64,000 bases of DNA, taken from contig CAZMZF010000007.1 of the NCBI GenBank assembly GCA_964570765.1, positions 1-64,000 of the forward strand. Reading direction: 5' to 3'. The stretch is from CAZMZF01 sp964570765. Lineage in GTDB: Bacteria; Zixibacteria; MSB-5A5; RBG-16-43-9. Of this stretch, positions 1 to 9,161 are shown piece by piece. A program made the translations under genes and the position numbers. The notes beneath the pieces were generated by a model. It saw only the letters and a list, made by a program, of their open reading frames with translations, had not been told where the DNA came from and did not search any database. Position 1 is the stretch's first letter. Every line of letters begins with the position of its first letter.

Positions 1-925
1 GGGTTACCGGAATATACTGGCTGGCATGCAGGACTATCGAAAAGGGAACCGAGATGTTTTTCCCATAACCAAAAAGACTTAACCCTATTACCGTGAAAAA
101 ATGGACTGTGCCCACATAACCCGGAGAAGAAGGGATTATTGCTCCTAAAGTGACGATCACCATTAATATCAAAGAGGCTTGTATAGGTGGATGAAGTCCA
201 AAAGCTAAAAACACCAGATAGTTACTGATTCCGATACCAGCCCAGAGGATTAAAGACCAGAGAAAAATCCAGCTTACTCTGGGAAGGTCTTTAAAAACCC
301 TTACGCCACTGGAAAACTTATCTAAAATAACTTCTGCTTTCTCTGAAAGTTTTCCAGGCAGAAATCTTAATAACCTTTTAATAAAATTCAAAATCGGATC
401 TGGCTTTAACTCCAGTAGAATTAATATTAAAAAAAGCAACAAATTGGCAAGCAGGGCTAAATTAGCCCCCTTTCTAACCAGCTCGCCAACCTTCTCGGAT
501 GAACGCGAAAGAGGGAAAAAAAGTAAAGTCAGCCAGAGTATAAAAAGTAACGAAAATCCATCAAAGACTCTTTCCATAACTATTGTGGCAAAAGCAGCAC
601 TTTTTGATATATTCTCTTTAGCCCCCAGAGAATAGGCTCTGACCAGTTCTCCTAATCTAACTGGAAGGACATTATTAGCCATAAACCCTATCATAGTTGA
701 GGAGAAAAGACTTGAATATCCTACTTTTTTTAAAGGATCAACCATAAACTTCCAGCGATACGCCCTTATCCACATTAAAAATATTATCGCCATCATAAAA
801 AGGAAAAGGTAGAAAAAGTTTACTCCCCGTAATGCTTCCCATAGTTTATGATAATCCACCCCTCTGAAGGCAAAATATAAGAATACTAAACTGATGAAAA
901 TTCCGATAAATAATCTTCTCTTCAA
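1..925 (-). CDS. Flippase-like membrane protein (LPG synthase TM-domain family), partial
   Basis: Translating the minus strand from a TTG at 925 gives about 308 codons that run off the window edge, so the C-terminus is missing. The product is strongly hydrophobic with repeated membrane segments. It carries the internal signature NNVLPVRLGELVRA and, later, IPSSPGYVGT, both typical of the lysylphosphatidylglycerol-synthase transmembrane family (UPF0104, PF03706). The TTG start overlaps the stop of the upstream glycosyltransferase in a TTGA arrangement, which implies translational coupling. Members next to glycosyltransferases are usually called flippase-like or glycan-lipid export proteins; the exact substrate cannot be read here. 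Confidence 0.85.
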   Translation of the reverse strand, partial: MKRRLFIGIFISLVFLYFAFRGVDYHKLWEALRGVNFFYLFLFMMAIIFLMWIRAYRWKFMVDPLKKVGYSSLFSSTMIGFMANNVLPVRLGELVRAYSLGAKENISKSAAFATIVMERVFDGFSLLFILWLTLLFFPLSRSSEKVGELVRKGANLALLANLLLFLILILLELKPDPILNFIKRLLRFLPGKLSEKAEVILDKFSSGVRVFKDLPRVSWIFLWSLILWAGIGISNYLVFLAFGLHPPIQASLILMVIVTLGAIIPSSPGYVGTVHFFTVIGLSLFGYGKNISVPFSIVLHASQYIPVT

Positions 926-2043
926 CTTTTCCCTCGATCTCTTACTACATCCTTCAGCAACTCTTCTATCTCTTTTGCCACCTTATCCCAGCTAAAATTA
1001 TCTGCCCAGAGAATACTCTCTTTGGAGAATCTATCTCTTAGTTCTTCATCCGTAATGATTTTGATAATCTTATCAGCTAAATCCTGGATATTTCCATACT
1101 CAAATAAAAACCCAGTTTTTCCTGGCAGGACTGATTCCCTTAAGCCCGGCACATTGCTGGCGATAGCTGGTGTTCCGCAGGCATTTGCCTCGATATTGGT
1201 CAAACCCCACCCCTCTTTTATAGATGGATAAACTGAGACCCAGGCACGATGAAGCCATTCTATCTTAGTTTTTTCATCCACAAAGCCGGTGAAAATAACA
1301 TTATCCTCTAATCCTAAATTCCTGGTCAAATTTTGAAGCTCCGACTTATAATCCCCTTCACCCACAATCACTAATCTGACATCTGAAACTTTTTTCAGTA
1401 TCAGGGGAAGTGCCTTGATCAAAAGGTCAATGCTTTTATATTTTTTTAACCTTCCTAAATAAAGTAAGGTTGGGATAGGATCCTTCTTTAGATCAAGATT
1501 AACTCTGTAAAGTTGATGATCGATTCCACCGTAGATAACTTTTATCCTCTCCTCTGGGATCCCCCTTCTCAGCAGTTCCTCCTTTGTGCTCTGGGATACA
1601 GCTAAAAACCTTTTACGGTGATAAAATATGGGGACACTCCTCTCGGAGAAGTAAACGTAAGAGCCAAAAAGAGGATTTACTTCTCTAAAGATAGCTTTAT
1701 CGAAAAAATGATGCACTATGACTAAAAGAGGAAGTTTATGCCAGTAAAAAGAATAGAAAGGGAGTTTATTTATATCCTCTACTACCAGATCCCATTTTCT
1801 CTGCTTTAAGATTTTTCTAACCTCCCAGAAAGCAGAAAAATTGAAGAGGAAAAAAGAGCCTTTTCGAATAATTTTTATCCCTTCTAACTCATCACATTCT
1901 TTTGCTCCAGGATAATGCGAGCAGAGTAAGGTAACCTCATTCCCTTTTTGGACAATCCGCTTAAATATCTCCTGAAAATGAATCTCCGCCCCCCCTGCCC
2001 TGGGACTGGTAAGGTCCTGCCAATTTATTGCTAATATCTGCAA
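922..2043 (-). CDS. Glycosyltransferase family 4 (GT-B fold)
   Basis: The 373-residue protein has the N-terminal SPRAGGAE motif of GT4 enzymes, which binds the acceptor/donor side. The C-terminal donor-binding EX7E signature is also present, in EGWGLTNIEA followed by CGTPAIA. Cytosolic transfer of a sugar from an NDP-sugar onto a lipid or glycan acceptor is the expected activity. The gene follows the DUF2723 gene by 52 bases and overlaps the downstream flippase-like gene, so the three probably form one envelope-glycan transcription unit. The sugar specificity is not readable. Confidence 0.85.
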   Translation of the reverse strand: MQILAINWQDLTSPRAGGAEIHFQEIFKRIVQKGNEVTLLCSHYPGAKECDELEGIKIIRKGSFFLFNFSAFWEVRKILKQRKWDLVVEDINKLPFYSFYWHKLPLLVIVHHFFDKAIFREVNPLFGSYVYFSERSVPIFYHRKRFLAVSQSTKEELLRRGIPEERIKVIYGGIDHQLYRVNLDLKKDPIPTLLYLGRLKKYKSIDLLIKALPLILKKVSDVRLVIVGEGDYKSELQNLTRNLGLEDNVIFTGFVDEKTKIEWLHRAWVSVYPSIKEGWGLTNIEANACGTPAIASNVPGLRESVLPGKTGFLFEYGNIQDLADKIIKIITDEELRDRFSKESILWADNFSWDKVAKEIEELLKDVVRDRGKS

Positions 2044-2095
2044 GTTAGTTTTTTAAGGGTATATTTTTTCTAATTCACAAACACGCATTTTAATC

Positions 2096-4579
2096 TTATT
2101 GCTTTGGAAATACAAACCCGGGCTTGGAAAGTTGGCCAAGTAAAGCCGCTGCGTAATCATCTGTAGAATTATCGGTAACCCATCTTCTTAGAAGTTTCTC
2201 TAAAGAATCTTTATCCTGTTTTTTATAAAAGGTCGCTATTAAAAATTCAAATGCTGGTTTGAACTTAGGGTTAAAGGATAGGATCTTATACATAACCTTT
2301 ATAGCCTTATCCTCTCTCCCTAACTCCTTAAAGGCATATCCAAAGTTGAAATAGAGCCTTTCCTTCTCTATCCCTTTGGAGTTTTTAATGAACTCCTCTG
2401 CTTTCTGGATTTCATCCATCTCCGCATATACCTGGACTATGAAAGCATAAGGCCTCCAGTCCTGAGGTAGAATTTCGATATTCTTCTGGGCTATCTGGAT
2501 TCCTTTTTCATATTCCTTTGCCCGTCTGAGAGAATCAGCTAAATTAAGAAAGATGATTGAGTAATTCACGGTTAACCTTTCTTCATTCCAATCCTTATAT
2601 ACACTGGGATCAGAAAGACCCCGGAACTTAAGCTCCTCTAACAGAAGTTTTTCAGTTTTCTCCACATTCACCATCATCTTTCCTTCTGTTTGAACTAACA
2701 GGTAAACCATCCCCTCCATCAACAGATGACTCTCTAAAGGTCTTCCTTTATAAACCCGATTGGTCGGATCAACTGTGGTGGAAAAAGATATCGGATATTT
2801 CCATTTATTAGTTTCCAAAATGTTATCTATTATCTGATCCTGAACCCTGGAAACCTTACCATCGGGATAGGCAATGTTTACTAATTTTTCTATCTGGCGA
2901 TCGGTGAAACTTAAAGGCACTTTCCAGATGTTCTTCTGCTGTTTCATATACCAGTCAGTATTGGCTAAGCTTAAATTAATCACTCTGACATCGGTTCTGA
3001 CCTTTTCCACCTGCTGTATAAACCATAAAGGGAAAGTATCGTTATCCCCGTTGGTAAATAGAATAGCATCCTTCTCACAGGAGTTCAAAATGTTATAAGC
3101 ATAATCATAAGCCAGATAATTATTCCGCCGATTGATGGGCGAATGAAGCCCTCGCTCCAGTGGCATTAAAGGCACTAAGAGGAATATAACTGAAAGCCCA
3201 TAAATTAAACTCTTGCCTCCAAACTCTCCTATCTTCCATCTATTATAATTTTCTCCTAAGTAACTCAAAACCCTGGATATCCCTAAACCCATTAATATCG
3301 CATAAAACACAAATGCCGGAATGAAAAAGTAATCACGGTCTCTCACCTCTAACCTCTGTATCTCACCAGCTAATGGATTATACTTTGTCCCGTCCCCAAA
3401 ATTCATATAGACGACCAACCCGACCGAAGAAATCAATACCAAAAACAATAACATCCACCCTATACCCTTAAGTCGCCTTATACTCTCTGCTACCCCTAAT
3501 AAACCTAAAATTATCGGAATAAACCACAAAGATTTGTCCAGATACTGCTCCCGGAAAAATCCCCAGAATCCCATCCGCTCATGTACCCCAAACTGATTTT
3601 TCCAGCTACCCAAACGGGTGAACATCCGCTGAACCATTGATACCTGTCCATACTGCTTACGCCCTAAAAAATACTGAAAACTATTCCAGTCTTTCGGATC
3701 GTTCTCATCTATGGCTGGCTCTAAAGCTGAACGTATCGGGATATATAACTGCACTATATAGCCAATAGAAGCAAATAATACTAAGGCAAATATGAAATTC
3801 CAGGCACGGGAATTGGGATTTAACTGCCAGAAAATAAAACTCAGCACCAGCCAGATGAATAAAGAAACTAAAAAGGGAACTAAGGTGAACATCACTAAAG
3901 ATAATATTATTCCGCTTATCCAGAACCGTATATCTTTTAACTTGCTCTTATCCTCCATGATGACTAATAGAAATATCGGGGGCATTATAAGATAGACCGT
4001 CATATGAATGCCAGTAGATAATACTCCTAAGAAACCGATTAAAACCAAAAGCCGGTCTGAGCCGGGCTCACCCTTTTTCTCCCACCACAATAACCCCAAA
4101 TAGGCTATCAAAACCATCAAAAACATCGAGATCCCATAAACCTCCGCCTCTACTGCACTTGACCAGAAGGTATATGAAAAACCTAAAAATAAACTGCCTG
4201 ATATACCTCCCACATAACTGGAAAGCTTTACCAATGTACCTTCTTTACCTTTTAAAATGTGCCCTATCACCCGCACGATAAGTAAATAGCTTAACCAGAC
4301 GGTTAAAGCAGATGATAAAACCGAGATGAAATTAACTCGTGGAGCTATTGCCCCAAAGATGGGCAATAGAGAAAATATCCGCCCTATCAGGACAAACAAA
4401 GGGGTGCCGGGTGGATGTGGTATCCCCAGAATATAAGAACAGGCGATAAACTCACCACAGTCCCAGAAGGGGACTGTGGGTGCCATAGTGTATAAATAGA
4501 CTATAAAGGCAAATAAAAAGACGATTACGGATAACCAGACATTTATCGGGTCTTTCTTATACCAGGAGACAATTCCCAT
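2096..4579 (-). CDS. DUF2723 (TMEM260-like) polytopic membrane protein with C-terminal TPR repeats
   Basis: An 827-residue protein. About ten membrane helices fill the first 500 residues. The first periplasmic loop contains DCGEFIACSYILGIPHPPGT, the acidic/HPPG signature of PF11028 proteins, which have a GT-C-like architecture. After residue 500 comes the soluble segment with GDNDTFPLWFIQQVE and NLSLANTDWY, also characteristic of the family. The last 170 residues look like TPR repeats (alternating A/L/Y pattern around AKEYEKGIQIAQKN). Human TMEM260 is an O-mannosyltransferase, and bacterial homologues are common in the FCB group. By inference this one glycosylates exported proteins or lipids. 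Its place beside GT4 and flippase-like genes fits that. Confidence 0.85.
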   Translation of the reverse strand: MGIVSWYKKDPINVWLSVIVFLFAFIVYLYTMAPTVPFWDCGEFIACSYILGIPHPPGTPLFVLIGRIFSLLPIFGAIAPRVNFISVLSSALTVWLSYLLIVRVIGHILKGKEGTLVKLSSYVGGISGSLFLGFSYTFWSSAVEAEVYGISMFLMVLIAYLGLLWWEKKGEPGSDRLLVLIGFLGVLSTGIHMTVYLIMPPIFLLVIMEDKSKLKDIRFWISGIILSLVMFTLVPFLVSLFIWLVLSFIFWQLNPNSRAWNFIFALVLFASIGYIVQLYIPIRSALEPAIDENDPKDWNSFQYFLGRKQYGQVSMVQRMFTRLGSWKNQFGVHERMGFWGFFREQYLDKSLWFIPIILGLLGVAESIRRLKGIGWMLLFLVLISSVGLVVYMNFGDGTKYNPLAGEIQRLEVRDRDYFFIPAFVFYAILMGLGISRVLSYLGENYNRWKIGEFGGKSLIYGLSVIFLLVPLMPLERGLHSPINRRNNYLAYDYAYNILNSCEKDAILFTNGDNDTFPLWFIQQVEKVRTDVRVINLSLANTDWYMKQQKNIWKVPLSFTDRQIEKLVNIAYPDGKVSRVQDQIIDNILETNKWKYPISFSTTVDPTNRVYKGRPLESHLLMEGMVYLLVQTEGKMMVNVEKTEKLLLEELKFRGLSDPSVYKDWNEERLTVNYSIIFLNLADSLRRAKEYEKGIQIAQKNIEILPQDWRPYAFIVQVYAEMDEIQKAEEFIKNSKGIEKERLYFNFGYAFKELGREDKAIKVMYKILSFNPKFKPAFEFLIATFYKKQDKDSLEKLLRRWVTDNSTDDYAAALLGQLSKPGFVFPKQ

Positions 4580-4666
4580 AACTTTTAACCTCCATTAACA
4601 TTGCCAAACCTCGAAAAAAATTAATATATATCCTTTCATTTATTTGTCAATCTTTTCCTTCTTCAG

Positions 4667-4742
4667 GATTGTAGGGGCGACCCGTCCTTCGACTATGCTC
4701 AGGACAGTGAGCTTGTCGAACTGTCGGGTCGCCCCTACAATC
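4667..4742. repeat. GTAGG-bounded palindrome with an 18-bp perfect stem
   Basis: Arms at 4667-4684 and 4725-4742 are perfect inverted repeats (GATTGTAGGGGCGACCCG). The inner sequence contains a second inverted pair (TTCGAC...GTCGAA). It lies in the 165-base gap between nusB and the DUF2723 gene and belongs to the dispersed palindrome family described in the findings. Confidence 0.85.
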
Positions 4743-4744
4743 TT

Positions 4745-5155
4745 TTACGCTTTTTTGATTTTCTTAGCTATGGCGTCTAAAACTCCATTCACAAAGGAGC
4801 CAGAATCCTCAGAACTATACTTCTTTGCCAGTTCAATTGCCTCGTCTAAGGAGACCTTTAACGGAATATCTTCGATATACAAAATTTCACAGATACCCAT
4901 CCTTAAGATATTCTTATCTACTACCGCTATTCTGGAGAAATCCCAGTGCTGAACGTTCTCCTTTATCAGCTCATCAATCTTCTTCTGATTTTCGACTACC
5001 TTTCTAAATAGCTCTCCAGCAAAAAGCTTAGACGAAGGGTCAAGCTCTTCTTTGGAAATAAGGTCATTGAAAACCTCCTCCGGCTTACTCCCGCTTATCT
5101 CCCAGGAGTAAAGAGACTTTAAAACCAGCTCTCTTGCCTTCCTCCTTTTACCCAT
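4745..5155 (-). CDS. nusB: Transcription antitermination protein NusB
   Basis: The 136-residue product opens with KRRKARELVLKSLYSWE, the standard NusB N-terminus. It ends with the conserved helix ASLDEAIELAKKYSSED-like pattern (seen here as VSLDEAIELAKKY) and GSFVNGVLDAIAKK. Length matches the all-helical NusB family. NusB binds boxA RNA with S10 (NusE) and supports rRNA antitermination. It follows ribH by 115 bases, the common ribH-nusB order in bacteria, so it is probably co-transcribed with the riboflavin operon. Confidence 0.95.
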   Translation of the reverse strand: MGKRRKARELVLKSLYSWEISGSKPEEVFNDLISKEELDPSSKLFAGELFRKVVENQKKIDELIKENVQHWDFSRIAVVDKNILRMGICEILYIEDIPLKVSLDEAIELAKKYSSEDSGSFVNGVLDAIAKKIKKA

Positions 5156-5270
5156 ATTCCTCTCTTCTTACAAGTTAATTTATCAAAACAACCTTAAGAC
5201 TTTAGACTATAGCCTTTAGCCTTATTTTTTTATCCGTCATTCGTTATCCAACATCCGTCATATTCTTTTT

Positions 5271-5735
5271 CTATATCTGCTCAAATAGATTGGTCATCTC
5301 AATCGCTGATAGTGCCGCATCCCAGCCTTTGTTCCCCGCTTTGGTCCCGGCTCTTTCGATTGCCTGTTCTAAGTTATCAGTGGTGATTATCCCGAAGATG
5401 ACCGGCACTCCTGTTTCTAAAGAGGTTTTGGCTATTCCCTTAGTTACCTCGCTGGCGATATAATCATAATGCGGAGTATCACCTTTTATAACCGCACCTA
5501 AACAGATTACTGCATCATATTTTTTACTCTTTGCCAGTTTAGATGCGGCATAGGGAATCTCAAAAGAACCTGGAGTCCAGACTATAGTTATCTTCTTCTC
5601 ATCTGCACCATGACGGTAAAGACAATCTAAAGCCCCATCTAAAAGCTTCTGGGTAACAAACTCATTAAAGCGAGAAGTCACCAGGGCAAAGCTTTTATCC
5701 TTTGCCTGTAGGTTTCCTTTAATTGTTTTAGGCAT
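5271..5735 (-). CDS. ribH: 6,7-dimethyl-8-ribityllumazine synthase
   Basis: I start this gene at the ATG at 5735, not at the in-frame ATG at 5774. An AGGAGG ribosome binding site sits six bases upstream of 5735, and the resulting 154-residue length is the family norm. Motifs include TSRFNEFVTQKLLDGA near the N-terminus, VWTPGSFEIPYAA, and LGAVIKGDTPHYDYI with the conserved GDTxHxD catalytic region. The enzyme condenses the pyrimidine intermediate with dihydroxybutanone phosphate to make lumazine in the riboflavin pathway, usually as an icosahedral or pentameric assembly. It sits between ribBA and nusB. Confidence 0.96.
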   Translation of the reverse strand: MPKTIKGNLQAKDKSFALVTSRFNEFVTQKLLDGALDCLYRHGADEKKITIVWTPGSFEIPYAASKLAKSKKYDAVICLGAVIKGDTPHYDYIASEVTKGIAKTSLETGVPVIFGIITTDNLEQAIERAGTKAGNKGWDAALSAIEMTNLFEQI

Positions 5736-5778
5736 AAATCCTCCTGTTTTGATATTTTTCTTAATTTGATTCAAATCT

Positions 5779-6987
5779 TTATTTTTTTATCCTCAGCAGA
5801 TGTCCCAACTTATCCCTCTTAGTCTCCAGATATTTCAGGTTTTCAGGAGTTGGATTTATCTCCATCGGAATTCTTTCCACCACTTTAAGACCATAACCTT
5901 CAATGCCGATTATCTTCCGTGGGTTATTGGTGACTAGCCTTATACTGCTTAAACCCATATCCACCAAAATCTGAGCACCGACACCATAATCCCTTAAATC
6001 CGCATCAAATCCCAATTCTAAATTCGCCTCAACTGTATCCCGACCTAAATCCTGCAACTCATAAGCTAAAATCTTATTGGCTAAGCCTATCCCCCTTCCC
6101 TCCTGTCGCATATACAGGAAAACTCCTGACCCTTCATCCTCTATCATAGATAAAGCCATAGAAAGCTGGTCACCACAATCACACCTTCTCGAATGGAAAA
6201 CATCTCCGGTCAAACACTGGGAATGAACACGTACTAAGACATTCTCCTTACCTCTAACCTCACCTTTTTCCAAAGCTAAATGATGATGTTCATCAATAGA
6301 ACTCTTATAGAGATGTAGCTTGAATTTTCCAAACTCAGTCGGGAAATTAACTGTTACTATCTTCTCAATCAGCTTCTCAGTTCTTCTCCGATATTCGATT
6401 AAATCTTTTACCGAGATAATCTTTAAGTCAAATTTTTCAGCCACCTCTATTAATTTGGGCAGGCGTGCCATATGCCCATCTTCGTCCATTATCTCACACA
6501 GAACACCAGCCGGATACAACCCTGCTATCTTAGCTAAATCAACAGATGCCTCAGTATGCCCGGCCCGGCTCAAAACCCCACCATCTAATGCCTGAATAGG
6601 AAAGATATGTCCGGGCCGAGCCAAATCCTCAGGTTTGGTTTTGCAATCGATCAAAGTCTTTATGGTCTGGGCACGGTCATGAGCTGAAATTCCGGTAGTG
6701 GTATTGTGAACCGCATCCACCGAGATTGTAAAACGAGTCCCCATCTTAGCAGTATTCACCCCTACCATTGGGTGCAATTTTAGCTCGTCTAATCTTTTAG
6801 TGGTAAGAGGGACACAGATTAACCCCCGGGCATATTTGGAGATAAAATTTATACTCTCTGGAGTTGTCTTCTCCGCTGCCAATATCATATCCCCCTCATT
6901 CTCCCGGTCCGCATCATCTACCACGATGACTATTTTCCCTTTTTTTATCTCTTCAATCGTATCTTCGATACCATTCAACTCTGACAT
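5779..6987 (-). CDS. ribBA: Bifunctional DHBP synthase / GTP cyclohydrolase II
   Basis: A 402-residue fusion. Residues 1-200 are the RibB domain, with VDDADRENEGDM (acidic active-site loop), RAGHTEASVDLA and HDRAQTI. Residues 205-400 are the RibA domain, with the zinc-binding CLTGDVFHSRRCDCGDQL cysteines, RQEGRGIGLANKI and TNNPRK. RibA opens GTP to the pyrimidine precursor and RibB makes the four-carbon unit from ribulose 5-phosphate, so one protein supplies both arms of riboflavin synthesis. It lies 120 bases after ribE and 43 bases before ribH in the rib operon. All key residues are present. Confidence 0.97.
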   Translation of the reverse strand: MSELNGIEDTIEEIKKGKIVIVVDDADRENEGDMILAAEKTTPESINFISKYARGLICVPLTTKRLDELKLHPMVGVNTAKMGTRFTISVDAVHNTTTGISAHDRAQTIKTLIDCKTKPEDLARPGHIFPIQALDGGVLSRAGHTEASVDLAKIAGLYPAGVLCEIMDEDGHMARLPKLIEVAEKFDLKIISVKDLIEYRRRTEKLIEKIVTVNFPTEFGKFKLHLYKSSIDEHHHLALEKGEVRGKENVLVRVHSQCLTGDVFHSRRCDCGDQLSMALSMIEDEGSGVFLYMRQEGRGIGLANKILAYELQDLGRDTVEANLELGFDADLRDYGVGAQILVDMGLSSIRLVTNNPRKIIGIEGYGLKVVERIPMEINPTPENLKYLETKRDKLGHLLRIKK

Positions 6988-7107
6988 AACACACCTCTTT
7001 CTGTTTAGCTATTAGCTTTTTTAAACTCTATACATCTTACATCTCACGTCTAATGTCTCTTTTCTTATTTACCCTTGAGCTTTTGAACCTTTGAACCATT
7101 GAACATT

Positions 7108-7746
7108 TTACAGCTTTTGATTTAACCATTCCTCAGTGATTTTACTCTCTTCCTTTTCTTTTGATTCTAAAATCCTTTTAACATATTTCCCCAAAAGATC
7201 AAATTCTAAATTTACTATATCTTTTATTTTCTTTTCTTTTAAATTAGTCGTTTTGAGGGTAAAAGGAATAACCGAAACTACAAAAGAGCTTTTCTTCAAC
7301 TCAGCTATAGTCAGACTGATCCCCTCAACCGCAATTGAACCTTTCTCCACTAATAAATCTGCATATTCTAAGGGGAAACTGATCTCAAATATTAAACTAT
7401 CTCCGGCTGAGTTAATAGATTTGATCTCGGCGGTGCAATCAATATGTCCACTTATAAGATGCCCTCCCAATCTATCTGAAAATCTCAGAGCTCTTTCTAA
7501 GTTCACCCTATCCCTTTTTTTCAATCTGCTAAGATCTGTTCTTTTTAAAGTTTCCTCCATTGCTTGAACGGTAAAACTTTTCTGCTTAACTTCTATCACC
7601 GTCTGGCAGGCACCATTGATATTTACACTATCCCCGATTCTCAGATCTTTTAAGACCTTTTCTGCTTTTATCTCCAGCTTTTTACTTTTTATACCTGAAG
7701 AGATATTTTCAATTCCTCCAATCTCCTCAATAATTCCAGTAAACAC
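7108..7746 (-). CDS. ribE: Riboflavin synthase alpha subunit
   Basis: The 212-residue protein starts MFTGIIEEIG, the invariant N-terminus of this family. It has two tandem lumazine-binding repeats (about 1-95 and 96-195), with NINGACQTV in the first and GHLISGHIDC leading into the second, which has VEGISLTI. It dismutates two lumazine molecules to riboflavin. A two-base gap to ribD implies tight coupling. The C-terminal tail of about 20 lysine/glutamate-rich residues is slightly longer than usual. Confidence 0.96.
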   Translation of the reverse strand: MFTGIIEEIGGIENISSGIKSKKLEIKAEKVLKDLRIGDSVNINGACQTVIEVKQKSFTVQAMEETLKRTDLSRLKKRDRVNLERALRFSDRLGGHLISGHIDCTAEIKSINSAGDSLIFEISFPLEYADLLVEKGSIAVEGISLTIAELKKSSFVVSVIPFTLKTTNLKEKKIKDIVNLEFDLLGKYVKRILESKEKEESKITEEWLNQKL

Positions 7747-7748
7747 CT

Positions 7749-8828
7749 TCAGCTCCTCCGTTCTGGATAACCCATTAAAAGTAAATCATCAGAAAATCTT
7801 TTAAGTTTAACCTCTTTTAAATTCAGTGAAGCTTTTATACTGTTTATTCCTAAATCCCCGAAAGTCTCCAGACCTTTCCCAAGGATTTTCGGAGATAGAA
7901 AATAATAGACTTCATCAACCAATCCGTTTTTCAGAAAAGAGGTAAAGATCTCTTTACCCCCCTCAATTAAAATCGATGCAATCTTTTCTTGACCTGCTTT
8001 TTTCAAGAATTCCTGAAGGTCGATTTTCCTATCTCTGTTCTCTGGTATCTCCCATATCTCTGCCTGATAACTCTTCAGACGTGAGGTAATCTTAGAGGTT
8101 ACTATGATAGTTTTATTATCTTTATTGTTTTTCAGTACTCTGGAATCAAGAGGAATTTGACCTGAGGCAGTTAAGATTATCCTTTTAGGATTTTTCCCTT
8201 TAATTTTATGAATGGTCAGCTCCGGATTATCTTTTATAATCGTTTTAAATCCCACCAGGACCGCATCCACTTTACTTCTGAGTTTATACACAAATTCGCG
8301 TGAAGTCTCTGAGGTAATCCATTTTGAATCACCCTTAAGCGTTGCGATTTTACCATCTAAAGTCTGGGCTACTTTCAAAATCACAAAAGGGATTCTGGTG
8401 GTTATATATTTAAGATAAACCTCATTTAATCTCTTTGCCTCTTGGCTTAATAAGCCTACTTCAACCTGTATCCCGGAAGACTTTAACTTTTTTACTCCTT
8501 CACCATTCACCTGAGGATTGGGGTCGATAATTGAGCAAAGTACTTCCTTAATTCCTGCTTCAATTATTGCTTCAGTGCAGGGAGGGGTTTTACCTATAAA
8601 GGAATGAGGTTCCAAATTCACGTATAGAGTTCCACCTTTAGCTTTTTTCCCGGCTTCTTTTAAAGCATTAATCTCTGCATGAGGTCCACCAAATCGTTTA
8701 TGATAACCTGACCCAACTATTTTGCCATCTTTTACAATAACTGCACCAACCAAAGGGTTGGGAGAGACCTTCCCCTCCCCTTTACGGGCAAGTCTTAAAG
8801 CTAACTGCATCATCTTGGTATTTTGCAT
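7749..8828 (-). CDS. ribD: Bifunctional pyrimidine deaminase / reductase
   Basis: A 359-residue protein. The N-terminal deaminase domain (1-145) shows the zinc site GPHAEINALKEAG and a PCTEAIIEAG-type second motif (here KTPPCTEAIIEAG). The C-terminal NADPH reductase domain (146-359) has LKVAQTLDGKIAT and SILIEGGKEIFTSFL. It catalyses the two middle steps of riboflavin synthesis after GTP ring opening. It is the first gene of the operon, directly below an FMN riboswitch and terminator. No convincing Shine-Dalgarno precedes the ATG at 8828. In-frame ATGs at codons 6 and 7 are alternatives. Confidence 0.95.
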   Translation of the reverse strand: MQNTKMMQLALRLARKGEGKVSPNPLVGAVIVKDGKIVGSGYHKRFGGPHAEINALKEAGKKAKGGTLYVNLEPHSFIGKTPPCTEAIIEAGIKEVLCSIIDPNPQVNGEGVKKLKSSGIQVEVGLLSQEAKRLNEVYLKYITTRIPFVILKVAQTLDGKIATLKGDSKWITSETSREFVYKLRSKVDAVLVGFKTIIKDNPELTIHKIKGKNPKRIILTASGQIPLDSRVLKNNKDNKTIIVTSKITSRLKSYQAEIWEIPENRDRKIDLQEFLKKAGQEKIASILIEGGKEIFTSFLKNGLVDEVYYFLSPKILGKGLETFGDLGINSIKASLNLKEVKLKRFSDDLLLMGYPERRS

Positions 8829-8839
8829 AAGACTATTAA

Positions 8840-8863
8840 TAAAAAATCCCGAATTTCTTCGGG
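8840..8863 (-). terminator. Rho-independent terminator of the FMN riboswitch
   Basis: Read on the minus strand, CCCGAA-GAAA-TTCGGG forms a 6-bp stem capped by a GAAA loop at 8848-8863, followed at once by a run of T (8841-8846). It lies between the riboswitch aptamer and the ribD start, so it is the likely expression platform: FMN binding would favour this stem and stop transcription. Confidence 0.85.
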
Positions 8864-8924
8864 GTAGGGTTATTTTTTATCCTTTCGACTATAGCCTTAA
8901 GACTTTAGCTTATAGCCTGCTTTT

Positions 8925-9047
8925 CTCCCTTCTTCCATCCGGACTTTAACCGTCGGCACTGGAATCACACCAGTTCAGTTCCGCCTCTGACGAAACGCAT
9001 GGGCTTTCACCACCGATCGAGGAATTACACCTCACCCCGAAAGGTTC
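8925..9047 (-). promoter_or_regulatory. FMN riboswitch (RFN element)
   Basis: On the minus strand the segment reads as a near-consensus RFN aptamer. It has CGGGGTGAGGTG at the 5' side, then the conserved GGTGAAAGCCCATG and GTCAGAGGCGGAAC blocks, GTGTGATTCCAGTGCCGAC, and GGTTAAAGTCCGGATGG-type closing sequence. It precedes ribD and the whole riboflavin operon, so FMN should repress transcription of ribD-ribE-ribBA-ribH (and probably nusB). A terminator stem follows about 60 bases downstream. Confidence 0.96.
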
Positions 9048-9052
9048 AAACT

Positions 9053-9080
9053 ATTATATAAAAAATACGCAAAGAGTCAA
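9053..9080 (-). promoter_or_regulatory. Sigma-70-type promoter of the riboflavin operon
   Basis: Minus strand: TTGACT at 9080-9075, a 16-base AT-rich spacer, then TATAAT at 9058-9053. The aptamer begins just downstream, placing the transcription start at the base of the riboswitch. Confidence 0.8.
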
Positions 9081-9095
9081 GGTTTTTTTGAAAAG

Positions 9096-9127
9096 AAGTA
9101 GGGGCACAGCATGCTCTGCCCCTACTT
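9096..9127. repeat. GTAGG-bounded palindrome
   Basis: A 32-bp nearly perfect palindrome with arms AAGTAGGGGCA / TGCCCCTACTT around an AGCATGCT core. It lies between the riboflavin promoter and the response-regulator stop codon. It belongs to the dispersed palindrome family. Confidence 0.85.
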
Positions 9128-9161
9128 AAGATGTCTGTGACCAGGATTGTGCAATCTATTC

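Noticed and set aside
4671..4738. Simple rho-independent terminator reading of the palindrome after nusB
   Set aside because: The stem is long but is part of a dispersed repeat with constant ends and lacks a proper T-run next to the stem; it may still stop transcription, but that is not its best description.
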